From PALSA-1004 sp963829085 (GTDB taxonomy: Bacteria > Pseudomonadota > Gammaproteobacteria > Burkholderiales > SG8-41): a stretch of 64,000 nt of DNA. The notes below the pieces were generated by a model. That model saw only the letters and a program-made list of their open reading frames with translations, did not search any database and was not told the DNA's origin. The translations under genes were made by a program, and so were the position numbers. Positions 26,812 through 36,464 of this stretch are shown here, in pieces; the first letter of the stretch is position 1; each line of letters opens with the position of its first letter. The DNA lies in contig CAWHHJ010000016.1 of the NCBI GenBank assembly GCA_963829085.1, positions 1 through 64,000 on the forward strand. The letters run 5' to 3'.

Positions 26812-27780
26812 ATGAAATCTGCACAATGCGTAATCGTTTATGCGTGCGCGCTGCTGGCATGCACGTCTGCGTCGAGCCAGGATTACCCGAGCCATCCGGT
26901 ACGCATCGTCGTCGGCTTCGGCGCCGGTGGTCCCGATACGACTGCGCGCATCGTGGCGGCGCAGCTCTCTGCGCAAACAGGTCAGCAGTTCATCGTCGAC
27001 AATCGGCCCGGTGCAAATGGCATCATCGGCGCCGAGATTGTTGCGCGAGCGGCGCCGGATGGCTATACGCTACTGGTAACGTCGGCATCGTTCGCGGTGA
27101 ACCCCAGTATCTACAAAAAGATGCCGTTCGAGCCGGTGAAGGACTTCGCACCGGTTTCCCATCTCTGCTCGTCCGACGCACACATCCTCGCCGTGAGTCC
27201 GTCGCTGCCGGCCCAGAATGTCAAAGAGCTTATTACGCTGGCGAAGAAGCCCGAAAGCCGCATTTCCTACGGCTCACCCGGAATCGGCAACACCGTGCAT
27301 CTCACAGGCGCGCTCTTCAACGCGCGGGCAGGGACGAATATGGTGCATGTTCCATATAAGGGGGCAGGCGCGGCGATCGGTGCATTGATGGCCGGTGAAG
27401 TGCAGGTGATGTTCGTTACGCCAACGCTCGGATTGCCGCTGATCAAATCCGGAAAGATTCGCGCGCTCGCTTACGATTTTCCGACGCGTGCGCCATTCCT
27501 GCCGGACGTTCCGACCTTAGCGGAAGCAGGCGCGCCGCCGACGCAGATCGATGCGAGCTGGCATGGCATGTTCGCGCCGGCGAAGACGCCGCGCGCAGTG
27601 CTTGCAAAGCTCGAACAGCATGTGCGCACTGCGCTTGCCCAACCCGATGTGCGCGAGCGCTTTGTCAAGCTTGGTCTGCATCCGATCGGCGACACTTCTG
27701 CCGAGTTCACACCGTTCGTTGCAGATGCGATCAAGCGCATGGGCGAAGCGGCGCGCGTGGCAGGCATTGAGAAAGAATGA
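26812..27780 (+). CDS. Bug/TctC-family periplasmic receptor
   Basis: 322 aa from ATG at 26812 (MKSAQCVIVYACALLACTSASS, signal peptide), followed by YPSHPVRIVVGFGAGGPDTTAR. It contains PDGYTLLVTS and HVPYKGAGAAIGALMAGEV and ends GIEKE. A start at 26800 is also possible. The cupin gene follows 33 bases downstream and may share its transcript. Ligand unknown. Confidence 0.9.
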   Translation: MKSAQCVIVYACALLACTSASSQDYPSHPVRIVVGFGAGGPDTTARIVAAQLSAQTGQQFIVDNRPGANGIIGAEIVARAAPDGYTLLVTSASFAVNPSIYKKMPFEPVKDFAPVSHLCSSDAHILAVSPSLPAQNVKELITLAKKPESRISYGSPGIGNTVHLTGALFNARAGTNMVHVPYKGAGAAIGALMAGEVQVMFVTPTLGLPLIKSGKIRALAYDFPTRAPFLPDVPTLAEAGAPPTQIDASWHGMFAPAKTPRAVLAKLEQHVRTALAQPDVRERFVKLGLHPIGDTSAEFTPFVADAIKRMGEAARVAGIEKE

Positions 27781-27813
27781 ACGGCAATCATTAACCAGTT
27801 CAGGAGAAATGCA

Positions 27814-28401
27814 ATGGCAGGTTTTATCAGGCGTGTGGTAACGGGGCATGACAAGAACGGCAAGGCGGTGGTAGTTTCGGACGGGCTTGCTCCCGCTGTG
27901 AAAACAAACCCGCTGCGGCCGGGTCACCGCTCGTCCGATATCTGGAAAACAAGCGCCGCCCCGGTGCCGCTAACTGCCGCGGAAGCCGATCCCACGCTCG
28001 GACCACGCACCATCCATCCACCATCGCGCGGAACGGTCATCCGCATTGCAGAGATTGCGCCCGAGTCTGATGAAATTCGCAACCTGACTCCTGAAGGCGC
28101 GCGAGCGGTGTTCGCCGCAATGGGCAATGAGGCCGCGTCAACTTTCGGTCGCGGCGGCCGACACCCGATGATGCATCGTACCGAAACGATCGATTATGCC
28201 GTGCTGCTCGAGGGAGAGCTGACCTTGCTTCTCGATGATGAAGATGTCGTGCTAAAGGCCGGCGATGTCGTGATCCAGCGCGGCACTAATCATGCATGGA
28301 GCAATCGGTCGGGAAAACTTTGCCGCATACTGTATGTACTGATTGACGGCGAGTTCGATAGCGAACTGTCGAGCAGGTTCAAGACAGGCGCGGGGCACTG
28401 A
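27814..28401 (+). CDS. Cupin domain protein
   Basis: 195 aa. A double-stranded beta-helix domain occupies about residues 105-175, with HPMMHRTETIDYAVLLEGELTLLLDD and AGDVVIQRGTNHAWSNRSG, the two cupin motifs. The metal-binding His of motif 1 is partly altered (HRTETID), and the second His is in THNAW-like TNHAW. A strong AGGAG lies just before the ATG. Enzymatic or sensory role unknown; cupins of this type often act on aromatic acids. Confidence 0.83.
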   Translation: MAGFIRRVVTGHDKNGKAVVVSDGLAPAVKTNPLRPGHRSSDIWKTSAAPVPLTAAEADPTLGPRTIHPPSRGTVIRIAEIAPESDEIRNLTPEGARAVFAAMGNEAASTFGRGGRHPMMHRTETIDYAVLLEGELTLLLDDEDVVLKAGDVVIQRGTNHAWSNRSGKLCRILYVLIDGEFDSELSSRFKTGAGH

Positions 28402-28402
28402 A

Positions 28403-29020
28403 CTATACCGGCGTCTCCGCGGCCGTTACTTCGAGAGTAATCCGGATTGCGCGTACCAGTTCGTCGAGCGATAGTCCGGGCGCTCCTTTCGAATCTTCCG
28501 GTGTCGGTGCCTTGAGCGACGGCACATGCAGGAGTCCAGCACGCAGCTTCCGGTGCGTTGTCGCCGTGAGATGCATGACACCGTAGAGCACGTGGTTGCA
28601 GACGAAGAGTCCGGCGGTGTTCGACACTTCCGCGGGCAGCCGGGCCGCGATCAGCGCGCGGACGATGGCTTTGATCGGTAACGTTGCCAGATAAGCGGCC
28701 GGGCCGCTCGACATAACCGGTACATCGATTGGAGAGGCGCCGTCGTTGTCTGCAAGTCGCGCATCCTGCACGTTGATGGCCACGCGTTCGACGCAGAGCG
28801 CTTGCCGCTCACTCGCCTGACCGACGCATAACACGATGGCAGGCCGCACCCTCTCAATCGCGCCTTCAAGCGCGGGCAGCGAGCGGGCGAAAGAAGTGGG
28901 CAGCTCCGCTGTATGAATCTCTATCGCGCCTATGCGTGCAGGCAGTCGACGCACCGCTTCAATGGACGCATTAATACTATCGCCTCCAAACGGCTCGAAG
29001 CCTGTAACAAGTGCGCGCAT
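28403..29020 (-). CDS. pcp: Pyrrolidone-carboxylate peptidase (pyroglutamyl peptidase I)
   Basis: Cytosolic cysteine peptidase (family C15) that removes N-terminal pyroglutamate. 205 aa. It starts RALVTGFEPFGGDSINAS, the hallmark opening. The catalytic triad is recognisable: Glu in ERVAINVQDAR (about residue 76), Cys in GLFVCNHVLYG (about 143) and His in AGLLHVPSLK (about 166). It is tail to tail with the cupin gene, separated by a single base. Confidence 0.93.
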   Translation of the reverse strand: MRALVTGFEPFGGDSINASIEAVRRLPARIGAIEIHTAELPTSFARSLPALEGAIERVRPAIVLCVGQASERQALCVERVAINVQDARLADNDGASPIDVPVMSSGPAAYLATLPIKAIVRALIAARLPAEVSNTAGLFVCNHVLYGVMHLTATTHRKLRAGLLHVPSLKAPTPEDSKGAPGLSLDELVRAIRITLEVTAAETPV

Positions 29021-29047
29021 CTATGAGGTGTAGATGAGCGGGCGCAC

Positions 29048-30022
29048 TTAATCCTGCGGAGGAATCTTTTCATCGCGCACGACCTTCACCCAGCGCGCGA
29101 CTTCGGCAGCGAGAAACTTCTGCGTCTCAGCAGGCTGCGTGGGCGCAGCACCGGTGCCCAATTGGCGGAGCCGGTCGATAACATCCTGACGCGCCAGCCC
29201 CTTGTGCAGCACTTCAACGATGCGCGCGACAATGGGCCGCAGCATATTTTTCGGTCCGGCGAGCGCCAGCCAGCCTTTTACTTCGAACCCCGGCGAAACC
29301 GTTTCAGCGACAGTCGGGACTTCCGGCCAGTTACTCCAACGTTGCGCGAATGTAATTGCGAGCGGCCGCAGCTTGCCGCCTTGTATCAACGCTTCCATAC
29401 CCGCGGGCGTGTCGAACACCGCAGTAACTTCGCCTTGCACCGCGGCAAGCGGCGCAGCAGTGCCGCCTTTGTACGGCACTTCGTTGAAACGCGCAGCAGT
29501 ACGCGTTTGCAGCAGCACACCCGACATGTGCATGCCGGTGCCGACTCCGGCGTGCGCTAAGGTGGCACCGCCCTGTTTCTCCTTCGCGAGTCTGATAAGG
29601 TCGTTTATCGATTTGACGGGCGAATTGGCTCCGACCGCGACGACGAAAGGAAAACTGGAGACTAGCGATACCATGGTGAAATCGTTGACTGGATCGTAGG
29701 GCAGCGCGCGATATAAACCCGGCGAAATGCTGTGCCCGGATGCCATAGTGAACAGCGTATAACCGTCGGGTTCAGCCTTCGCGACAAGGTTGGCGGCGAG
29801 CGTGCCGCCTGCGCCCGGACGTCCATCGACGATGACCGGCTGACCAAGCCCGTCGGATAGGATCTGCGCAACGATGCGTGCAGTGATGTCGACGTTACCG
29901 CCGGCCGTAAACCCGTGAATCATCCGGATCGGCTTGGACGGCCAGTCAGCGCCATGCGCGAACAACGGCATTGTAAAAGACAACGCTCCTGCCACTGCCT
30001 TCCAGGTTCGTTCCATCAACAT
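29048..30022 (-). CDS. Bug/TctC-family periplasmic receptor
   Basis: 324 aa from the ATG at 30022 (MLMERTWKAVAGALSF, signal peptide ending FAHGA), with GGAG upstream. Mature start is WPSKPIRMIHGFTAGGNVDITAR, in which the usual YP is WP. The middle reads EVPYKGGTAAPLAAVQGEV, and the protein ends EKIPPQD. It lies just upstream of the pcp gene on the same strand. Ligand unknown. Confidence 0.88.
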   Translation of the reverse strand: MLMERTWKAVAGALSFTMPLFAHGADWPSKPIRMIHGFTAGGNVDITARIVAQILSDGLGQPVIVDGRPGAGGTLAANLVAKAEPDGYTLFTMASGHSISPGLYRALPYDPVNDFTMVSLVSSFPFVVAVGANSPVKSINDLIRLAKEKQGGATLAHAGVGTGMHMSGVLLQTRTAARFNEVPYKGGTAAPLAAVQGEVTAVFDTPAGMEALIQGGKLRPLAITFAQRWSNWPEVPTVAETVSPGFEVKGWLALAGPKNMLRPIVARIVEVLHKGLARQDVIDRLRQLGTGAAPTQPAETQKFLAAEVARWVKVVRDEKIPPQD

Positions 30023-30169
30023 CGCTGTTATGTCTCCGCCAGCAACGCCGCAGTTCGCGTATGCATCATTCGAACGAACGGCCGCCACGCTGCTTAATGG
30101 AACGGATTCTACGCGCTCGCCAGTCAGGAGCCGCTCGCGTCAGGTCGCTGACATACTTGCCGAGGAACT

Positions 30170-31141
30170 TCAGTCTACGCGCGCGCCGGACGCTTTCACC
30201 ACCTCCGCCCAACGCACCAGTTCCTTCCTGATGTAAGCAGCGAATTGTTCAGGTTTGTCGCCAACCGGCTCGGCGCCCTGACTCGCAAGTCGCTCCTGCA
30301 TGTCGGTAGATTTGAGCACTGCGAGCGTGGCATTGCTCAAGCGCGCAACAATTTCCTTTGACGCTCCGCCCGGCGCGAGCAGGCCGGTCCAGATCGTCAG
30401 ATCGTAGCCCGGCAGCGTCTCGGCGATCGTCGGTAATTCCGGCAGCACGGGCGAACGTTTTGGAGTAGATATGGCAATGGCGCGAACCTTGCCGCCTCTG
30501 ATCTGAGGCAGCGCGGTCGGTATCAGTTCGATCATTAAAGAAATCTGGCCGGCGAGCAGATCAGCCATCGCCGGCGCACCGCCTTTGTAGGGCACATGCA
30601 CCATGTTGATGCCCGCCATTGTTTTGAAGAGTTCGCTCGCAAGGTGTTGCGAGGCGCCGGCGCCCGCGGATCCATAATTGAGTTTGCCGGGATTGGCTTT
30701 CGCATAGGCGATCAGTTCCTTGACGGTCGTCGCCGCGATAGACGGATGCAATACGAGCACGCTGCCCACTGATGCGATTTGAGCGATAGGGCTGAAATCC
30801 TTGATGGGGTCGTATGCGAGATTGCTGTACATGCTCGGGCTAACGACGATCGTGCTCGATGAGCTGAAGAGCAGCGTGTAGCCATCGGGCGCGGAATGCG
30901 CAACGATCCCTGATCCGAGCGTGCCGCCGGCGCCCCCACGGTTGTCAATCACTATCGTAGTACCCAACTCAGCGCCAAGCTTCTGGGACAGAATACGCGC
31001 AAGCACATCGTTGATGCCGCCGGGCGCGAATGGCACGACCACACGCACCGGTTTGTTTGGATACGCATCCGCTGCTGATGCAACTCCAGACGGATTATGC
31101 GCCGATAGTGCGGCTGCAAAAATAGACGCTGAATTTTTCAT
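30170..31141 (-). CDS. Bug/TctC-family periplasmic receptor
   Basis: 323 aa from ATG at 31141 (MKNSASIFAAALSAHNPSGVASAADA). Mature start YPNKPVRVVVPFAPGGINDVLAR, PDGYTLLFSSS, HVPYKGGAPAMADLLAGQ, end SGARVD. It lies 74 bases downstream of the amidohydrolase gene on the same strand and may deliver that enzyme's substrate. Its signal region is less hydrophobic than usual. Confidence 0.88.
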   Translation of the reverse strand: MKNSASIFAAALSAHNPSGVASAADAYPNKPVRVVVPFAPGGINDVLARILSQKLGAELGTTIVIDNRGGAGGTLGSGIVAHSAPDGYTLLFSSSSTIVVSPSMYSNLAYDPIKDFSPIAQIASVGSVLVLHPSIAATTVKELIAYAKANPGKLNYGSAGAGASQHLASELFKTMAGINMVHVPYKGGAPAMADLLAGQISLMIELIPTALPQIRGGKVRAIAISTPKRSPVLPELPTIAETLPGYDLTIWTGLLAPGGASKEIVARLSNATLAVLKSTDMQERLASQGAEPVGDKPEQFAAYIRKELVRWAEVVKASGARVD

Positions 31142-31215
31142 CGGGCTATGGTGTCCATGATGAGCGCTTCGAGCAAACCGCATGCCAAGCATCAAGCACT
31201 GCGGTCTTGAAATCT

Positions 31216-32892
31216 CTACTCAGCGCCGAAGACCTGGCGTCCGGCCAAAAATGTTCGTTCGATCTTGATGTCTTTCAGGCGATCGAGCGGGCAGGTGAGC
31301 GGATCTTCCTCGAGAACGATCATATCCGCTACCTTTCCTGCCTCGAGCGATCCGTAACGATCTTCGTTCCAAGTCAGTGCGTACCCGCTCTGCGCCGCCA
31401 TGCGCAGCGCTTCTTCACGCGTAAGCTCACTCGCACCGAGCGGGCGCTGGGCGTCTTCGTCCCAGCGTGCTATTGCTTCCCATGCGGTCCACAGCATGGA
31501 ATACGGAACGCCGTCTGTTGATAGCGCGACGGTCACGCCGGCATCCAACATCCGTCGGATCGGAATGCCTTCGCCGCCGAGCTTATCGAGCCCGTAGCGG
31601 TCTCCCGCCATCCACAGAAAGCCCGGCACAACCGTCGCAATAACGCCAAGCGCCCGCATGCGGCGGATCTGATCGTCGCTGGCCTGGTTGACGTGAATCA
31701 CGACCCAGCGCCGATCGCGGATGGGCACTTCGCGGTCGATCGCTTCATAGGCGCTCAACGCATATTCGAGATCGCGGCTAACGACGCAATTCACGCGCAG
31801 TCCGAGCCGGGCGGCCTCAGTGCCCAGCCGGACAAAGCGCTCCTGTGTCATCGCCTGATAAAAGTGGCCCGCCCACTGATCGTACGGATAACCCGCGGCG
31901 ATGATGTCCGCGACCGTCGTATCCGCATATCCGCCCAAATTAATGCCTTCTATGCGCAGATAGTCATCGCCACGGCCGCGGCCGCCGGCAACGCCTGCAT
32001 AGTGATAAAAAAGGTCCGTGAGCCGCTTGTCGTCAAAGGCAGCGCTTGGCATGCTGACCGGTGTATGCATACGAACTGCGAGCTCGTTACGCTCCGCATT
32101 CTCGCGGTAAGCACGGATGACGGTCGGCGTAAGTCCATGGCCTTCGTAGAGTGAAGTTGTTCCCGCGGCGGCATACGCATGCGCGCCGAGACGCACGCTA
32201 TCGACGCGGTCCTGGTAGGTGAAGCGCGGCAACTCGCGGAACAGTGTGTACTCGAGCACCGGAACGAAGTTGCGCTCGAGGAATACGCCGGTGGGCTCGC
32301 CGCGCGAGTCTTTCATGATTTCAACGTTGTGCGGCGGCGCCGTATCGCGGGTGACGCCCGCCCGCCTGAGCGCCATCGAATTTGCGACGGACGGAAATGG
32401 CCGGCGGCTCCACCATCCCCATACCGCGCGAATGTAAACGGGATGATCCGGTGCCGCCTCATCAAGATCATGGCGGCTCGGAAAACGGCCTTCGTGGAGC
32501 TGATCCGGTCTGCTTACATATTCATGCGGCGCTTCACCCATCGGCATCAGCACGATCCATTCGCCGGGTGGACGCACAGCTGCCGCGCGCTTGACAACGT
32601 CGACTATCGACGCAACCGAATGCAGCCCTGCGATGGGAATCCCGCCGCGTGCTTTCAATCCCTCGCGATCTGCGTGAGGATGCGCATCAATGAGCCCCGG
32701 CAACACCGCGCGACCCGCCAGATCGACGCGGCGCGTCGTCGGACTTGCCAATGACAAGACCGCAGCGTCGTCACCAACGGACTGAATGCGCCCATGGCGT
32801 ACGGCGATCGCTTGCGCGATGCGCGAGCCGCGGTCGAGCGTGATTATCTTGCCGCCGTGGAGCACGAGCTCGGGTGGCGGCATGTCAGCCAC
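31216..32892 (-). CDS. Amidohydrolase family protein, YtcJ-like
   Basis: 558-aa metal-dependent hydrolase of the amidohydrolase superfamily. The N-terminal beta-sandwich (LVLHGGKIITLDRGSRIAQAIAVRHGRI) is followed by the barrel start LPGLIDAHPHADREG, whose HxH is the first metal motif. The end (YGSLEAGKVADMIVLEEDPLTCPLDRLKDIKIERTFLAGRQVF) is the classic C-terminal sandwich. Such enzymes hydrolyse C-N bonds in cyclic or acylated compounds; the actual substrate is unknown. No signal peptide. A Bug receptor follows it on the same strand. Confidence 0.88.
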   Translation of the reverse strand: MADMPPPELVLHGGKIITLDRGSRIAQAIAVRHGRIQSVGDDAAVLSLASPTTRRVDLAGRAVLPGLIDAHPHADREGLKARGGIPIAGLHSVASIVDVVKRAAAVRPPGEWIVLMPMGEAPHEYVSRPDQLHEGRFPSRHDLDEAAPDHPVYIRAVWGWWSRRPFPSVANSMALRRAGVTRDTAPPHNVEIMKDSRGEPTGVFLERNFVPVLEYTLFRELPRFTYQDRVDSVRLGAHAYAAAGTTSLYEGHGLTPTVIRAYRENAERNELAVRMHTPVSMPSAAFDDKRLTDLFYHYAGVAGGRGRGDDYLRIEGINLGGYADTTVADIIAAGYPYDQWAGHFYQAMTQERFVRLGTEAARLGLRVNCVVSRDLEYALSAYEAIDREVPIRDRRWVVIHVNQASDDQIRRMRALGVIATVVPGFLWMAGDRYGLDKLGGEGIPIRRMLDAGVTVALSTDGVPYSMLWTAWEAIARWDEDAQRPLGASELTREEALRMAAQSGYALTWNEDRYGSLEAGKVADMIVLEEDPLTCPLDRLKDIKIERTFLAGRQVFGAE

Positions 32893-32938
32893 GGCCGATC
32901 CAGCGCTCGCGAAAGTCGCAGCTCATCGCCTGCTTCGC

Positions 32939-33280
32939 CTAAACGGCGAGTAGTTCAACTTCGAACACCAAAGTCGCATTGGGCGGAATGACACCGCCCG
33001 CGCCGCGCGCTCCATAGCCAAGCTCAGGCGGGATCGTGAGCTTGCGCGTGCCGCCCACTTTCATCCCAGCGACGCCTTCGTCCCAGCCGGCGATGACCTG
33101 GCCCTTGCCAAGCTGGAACTTGAAAGGATCGTTGCGATCCTTGCTCGAATCAAATTTTTTTCCATCCGTGAGCCAGCCCGTGTAATGGACGGTCACTTGT
33201 TGACCGCGAGACGCTTCCGCGCCTGCACCAATGGTGATCTCTTCAAACACGAGGCCCGAAACAGTAGTGACCGGAGACAT
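32939..33280 (-). CDS. FKBP-type peptidyl-prolyl cis-trans isomerase
   Basis: 113-aa single-domain FKBP, probably cytoplasmic as it lacks a signal peptide. Hallmarks: VTVHYTGWLTDGKKFDSS, VIAGWDEGVAGMKVGG and IPPELGYGARGAGGVIPPNATLVFEVELL. It catalyses rotation of proline peptide bonds and assists folding. Upstream is a reasonable AAGGAAAA site before ATG at 33280. Nearby genes give no functional hint. Confidence 0.95.
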   Translation of the reverse strand: MSPVTTVSGLVFEEITIGAGAEASRGQQVTVHYTGWLTDGKKFDSSKDRNDPFKFQLGKGQVIAGWDEGVAGMKVGGTRKLTIPPELGYGARGAGGVIPPNATLVFEVELLAV

Positions 33281-33352
33281 GAGTTTTCCTTTGATTATTT
33301 ATTCAAGAAAAGGGGGCGAGCGTCGGGTAATCCATGGGGAATGTCAAATCGG

Positions 33353-33640
33353 TTACTCGAGCCCGGCCAGCACGAGTACTTCTATGTACGCGCGTTTTTC
33401 GGACGCCGACATTTTTTTGACAGCGCACTCCGCGCTGAGTGCCGACGATCGGTCAGCGTACTCGATTGTTCCAAGCAGACAGCGCGGGGCATGCGAGCGG
33501 GTGTAGCGCGCGCCTTTGCCGCTGCTGTGCGCCGCATAACGCGCGTTTACATTCACGGTGACGCCCGTATACAGGCTGCCGTCGCAGCACTCAATAAGGT
33601 AAAGAAACCAGGGCTTACCGGCTGTTGCTGTTCGCGCCAT
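33353..33640 (-). CDS. GIY-YIG nuclease superfamily protein
   Basis: 95 aa matching the small UPF0213/YhbQ-type GIY-YIG proteins: WFLYLIECCDGSLYTGVTVNVNARYAAHSSGKGARYTR at the N-terminus, then the catalytic-region Arg (ARYTRSHAP) and a C-terminal Glu. The GIY part is modified to LYL, while YTG is kept. Role in vivo uncertain; stand-alone family members are linked to DNA cleavage or repair. Confidence 0.85.
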   Translation of the reverse strand: MARTATAGKPWFLYLIECCDGSLYTGVTVNVNARYAAHSSGKGARYTRSHAPRCLLGTIEYADRSSALSAECAVKKMSASEKRAYIEVLVLAGLE

Positions 33641-33664
33641 CCGCGCTCGCTTTTGATATGCACA

Positions 33665-34582
33665 TTATCTCGCCAACGTAACGACGATCAGACTGACGAG
33701 GAGCAGCAGCATGCCGGCGATTTCGATGCGCGTTATGCGCTCGCGAAAAATGCGGCGCGAAATCACATAGCTGAAAAAAAGCTCGACCAGCGCAAGCGTG
33801 CGTACATGCGCGACCGGTTCGATCGCCATCGCGGTGAACCATCCTATCGATGCCGTAGCGCCCATGCCGCCGGCAAAAAGTGATGAGCGCCATGCACGGC
33901 AGACACGCGCGACGACGTCCGGCTCACGTATCAACAGCCAGCTGACGAGCAGAATCGTTTGCAATGTCTGCGCAGCGACGAGCGTATAGGCCGCGGCCAT
34001 CGGAAAGGCAGCGCCATCAAGCGCGAGCGCGCCGCCACGATAGCCGACCGCCGCAATTCCAAAGCCCGTGCCCGACAAGAGTCCCAGCAGTGCGGGCCGC
34101 GTCGTCCAGCCTTGCACCAGTGTGCGCAGCGGATGCGCGCGGTCGATCGGCGACATGAGCAGTACGCCAAGTGTGCCGCATGCGATCGCTGCCGCGGTCG
34201 TATATGTGATTGCATCGCCGAGAAATGCAAGTCCGAAAATCGCAACCTGAATCACTTCGGTCTTTGAGTATGCGATGCCGAGCGTGAAATTGCGTTCGCT
34301 GATCACGCGCAGCAGCAGCGCAGTCGCGGCAATTTGCATAACCGCAGCCAGCGAAACCCAGCCGATGAATGAGGCAGTTGGCGTTGGAAATGGAAGTCGA
34401 CCGACCAAGTAAACGCCGGCCAGCCACAGTATGGCGAACGGCAGGCCGTACAGAAAACGCACGAGCGTTGCGCCGAGTGTGCCAAGTTGCGGCGTCAGAT
34501 GACGCTGCGCCGCGTTGCGTGCAGTCTGTGCCAGCGCGGCAGCTATCGTTATGGGAATCCACAACCACTCCGCAGCGATCAA
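33665..34582 (-). CDS. DMT/EamA-family transporter
   Basis: 305-aa inner-membrane protein with about ten hydrophobic helices and two EamA repeats, for example LGTLGATLVRFLYGLPFAILWLAGVYLVG in the first half and FFSYVISRRIFRERITRIEIAGMLLLLVSLIVV in the second. The drug/metabolite transporter superfamily usually exports amino acids or nucleotides. The substrate is not evident. It is the likely next gene after the SDR at 34640 on the same strand, with 58 bases between. Confidence 0.83.
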   Translation of the reverse strand: MIAAEWLWIPITIAAALAQTARNAAQRHLTPQLGTLGATLVRFLYGLPFAILWLAGVYLVGRLPFPTPTASFIGWVSLAAVMQIAATALLLRVISERNFTLGIAYSKTEVIQVAIFGLAFLGDAITYTTAAAIACGTLGVLLMSPIDRAHPLRTLVQGWTTRPALLGLLSGTGFGIAAVGYRGGALALDGAAFPMAAAYTLVAAQTLQTILLVSWLLIREPDVVARVCRAWRSSLFAGGMGATASIGWFTAMAIEPVAHVRTLALVELFFSYVISRRIFRERITRIEIAGMLLLLVSLIVVTLAR

Positions 34583-34639
34583 CGATCAATCCTCAGCGGG
34601 GGCTGACCGCACTGCCCCGGCTGCTCGGCGCGCGAATGA

Positions 34640-35395
34640 TCAGCCGCGTCCGACGAATGGCATCTTGGTTGCCATGATCATCATAAACTGGACGTTAGTC
34701 TCCAGCGGCAGACTTGCCATGTGCACTACGGCATCCGCGACTTGTGTGACGTTCATCATCGCTTCAACCGCGATTTCGCCGCTCGCCTGCTTGACGCCCT
34801 TCGACATGCGTGCGGCGAGCTCGGTCATGGCGTTTCCGATATCGATCTGGCCGCAGGCGATGTCGTACTTGCGTCCGTCGAGCGATATGCACTTCGTAAG
34901 TCCGGTCACTGCGTGTTTCGTCGCCGTATACGGTGCCGAATCGGGACGGGGCGCGTGCGCCGAGATTGAGCCGTTATTGATGATGCGGCCGCCGCGCGGC
35001 GTCTGTGCTTTCATGATGCGGAAAGCAGCCTGCGCGCAGAGAAACATGCCGGTGAGATTCACGTCGACGACTGACTGCCATTTTTCGTAAGTCAGGTCTT
35101 CGAACAGAATGCCGGGAGCGTTCGCGCCCGCGTTGTTGAACAAAACGTCGATGCGACCGAACTTTTGTCTGGTCTTGTCGAACAGCGCATTGACTGCGTC
35201 GGGCCTGGCGACATCGGTGGGCACCGCTACTGCACGGTCGCCCGCGCCGGATTCAGTGACCGCTTGCGTCAGCGGTTCCGGACGTCGTCCGGCCAGCGCG
35301 ACGCTATAGCCGGCGTTCAACAGAGCGAGTGCAGTGGCCTTGCCGATGCCGGTGCCCGCACCGGTGACGATCGCTACCTTGCCTGCGGTTGCCAT
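34640..35395 (-). CDS. SDR family NAD(P)-dependent oxidoreductase
   Basis: 251 aa from MATAGKVAIVTGAGTGIGKATALAL at about 35395 with AAGGAAA upstream; an earlier in-frame start at 35467 is not supported. Classical SDR: TGAGTGIG cofactor loop, NNAG, catalytic Ser in NNGSISAHAP, and YTATK with Tyr and Lys of YxxxK. In contrast to the SDR at 126, the catalytic set is complete. It lies 30 bases after the Bug gene on the same strand, a pairing that suggests it reduces or oxidises the transported compound. Confidence 0.9.
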   Translation of the reverse strand: MATAGKVAIVTGAGTGIGKATALALLNAGYSVALAGRRPEPLTQAVTESGAGDRAVAVPTDVARPDAVNALFDKTRQKFGRIDVLFNNAGANAPGILFEDLTYEKWQSVVDVNLTGMFLCAQAAFRIMKAQTPRGGRIINNGSISAHAPRPDSAPYTATKHAVTGLTKCISLDGRKYDIACGQIDIGNAMTELAARMSKGVKQASGEIAVEAMMNVTQVADAVVHMASLPLETNVQFMMIMATKMPFVGRG

Positions 35396-35424
35396 AACGT
35401 TTTCCTTTGCTCGGTTGTTTATGC

Positions 35425-36393
35425 TCAGTCCAGCCTTGCGCCGGACACCTGTACGACGCGCGCCCATTTTGCCGTTTCTTCGCGTATATAGGTCGCGAAG
35501 TGTTCGGGCGTGCCGCCCATCGCGTCGATGCCTTGTGTCGCGAATTGTTTTTTTACTTCGCCGTCACCGATCGCGCGCGCCACTTCTTTGTTCAGCCGTT
35601 CGATGATGTCACGCGGCGTCGCCGCCGGCGCCAGCAGGCCAAACCATACCGACGTTTCGAAACCCGGCAAGCCGGATTCAGCGACCGTCGGTAGATCAGG
35701 CGCGACACTCGTCCGCCGTGCACTGCTCGCGGCGAGCGCGCGCAGCGTTCCTGCTTTGATGTGTGGCAACGCGGTGGAAGCGGGTGAGAACATCGCCATT
35801 ACACGCCCGCCAAGCAGATCCGTCATCGCCTGCGGGCTGCCTTTGTACGGAATATGCACGAGCTTGACGTGAGCCATGAGATTGAAGAGTTCGCCGGACA
35901 AGTGCGGACCTGTGCCGTTGCCCGAGGACCCGTAAAGTATTTCACCGGGCTTCGCTTTCGCGACGTTGATCAAGTCCTGCACAGAGCGTACCGGAAGCGA
36001 CGGATGAACAACCAGCAGATTCGGCACCGATGCAACCGCTGCGATTGGCGCCAAGTCACGCGCGAAATCGAACGGCAGCTTGCTGTACAGGCTCGCGTTA
36101 ATGGTGTTCGCGATGGTGCCCATGAACAACGTGTAGCCGTCGGCAGGTGCACGCACCACTGCTTCGGTTGCAATGTTACTGCTCGCGCCGGGCCGGTTTT
36201 CAATAACAAGCTGCTGGCCCAGTCCATCACTCATTTTCGCGGCGACTACACGTCCGACGATGTCGGCTGCGCTCGCGGGCGGAAAGCCGATGATGATTCG
36301 CACCGGCTTGACCGGATAAGACGTTTGCGCAGAGGCGATGGCCGCGTAGAGAAATGCGCCCGCGACGAAGCTGGCGTTTATGCTACGCATCAT
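35425..36393 (-). CDS. Bug/TctC-family periplasmic receptor
   Basis: 322 aa with signal peptide MRSINASFVAGAFLYAAIASAQ, then YPVKPVRIIIGFPPASAADIVGR; the usual PGG is changed to PPASA, an unusual first ligand loop. Middle HIPYKGSPQAMTDLLGGR, end SGARLD. Upstream partner of the SDR at 34640. Divergent from the GlcG-like gene at 36465 across a 71-base gap. Confidence 0.9.
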   Translation of the reverse strand: MMRSINASFVAGAFLYAAIASAQTSYPVKPVRIIIGFPPASAADIVGRVVAAKMSDGLGQQLVIENRPGASSNIATEAVVRAPADGYTLFMGTIANTINASLYSKLPFDFARDLAPIAAVASVPNLLVVHPSLPVRSVQDLINVAKAKPGEILYGSSGNGTGPHLSGELFNLMAHVKLVHIPYKGSPQAMTDLLGGRVMAMFSPASTALPHIKAGTLRALAASSARRTSVAPDLPTVAESGLPGFETSVWFGLLAPAATPRDIIERLNKEVARAIGDGEVKKQFATQGIDAMGGTPEHFATYIREETAKWARVVQVSGARLD

Positions 36394-36464
36394 CGCGATT
36401 TGCCGGTGGCTGGCGCCGATTTATACTGCATGAACTTGCGCATCCTACAGTGAGGAACTTCATC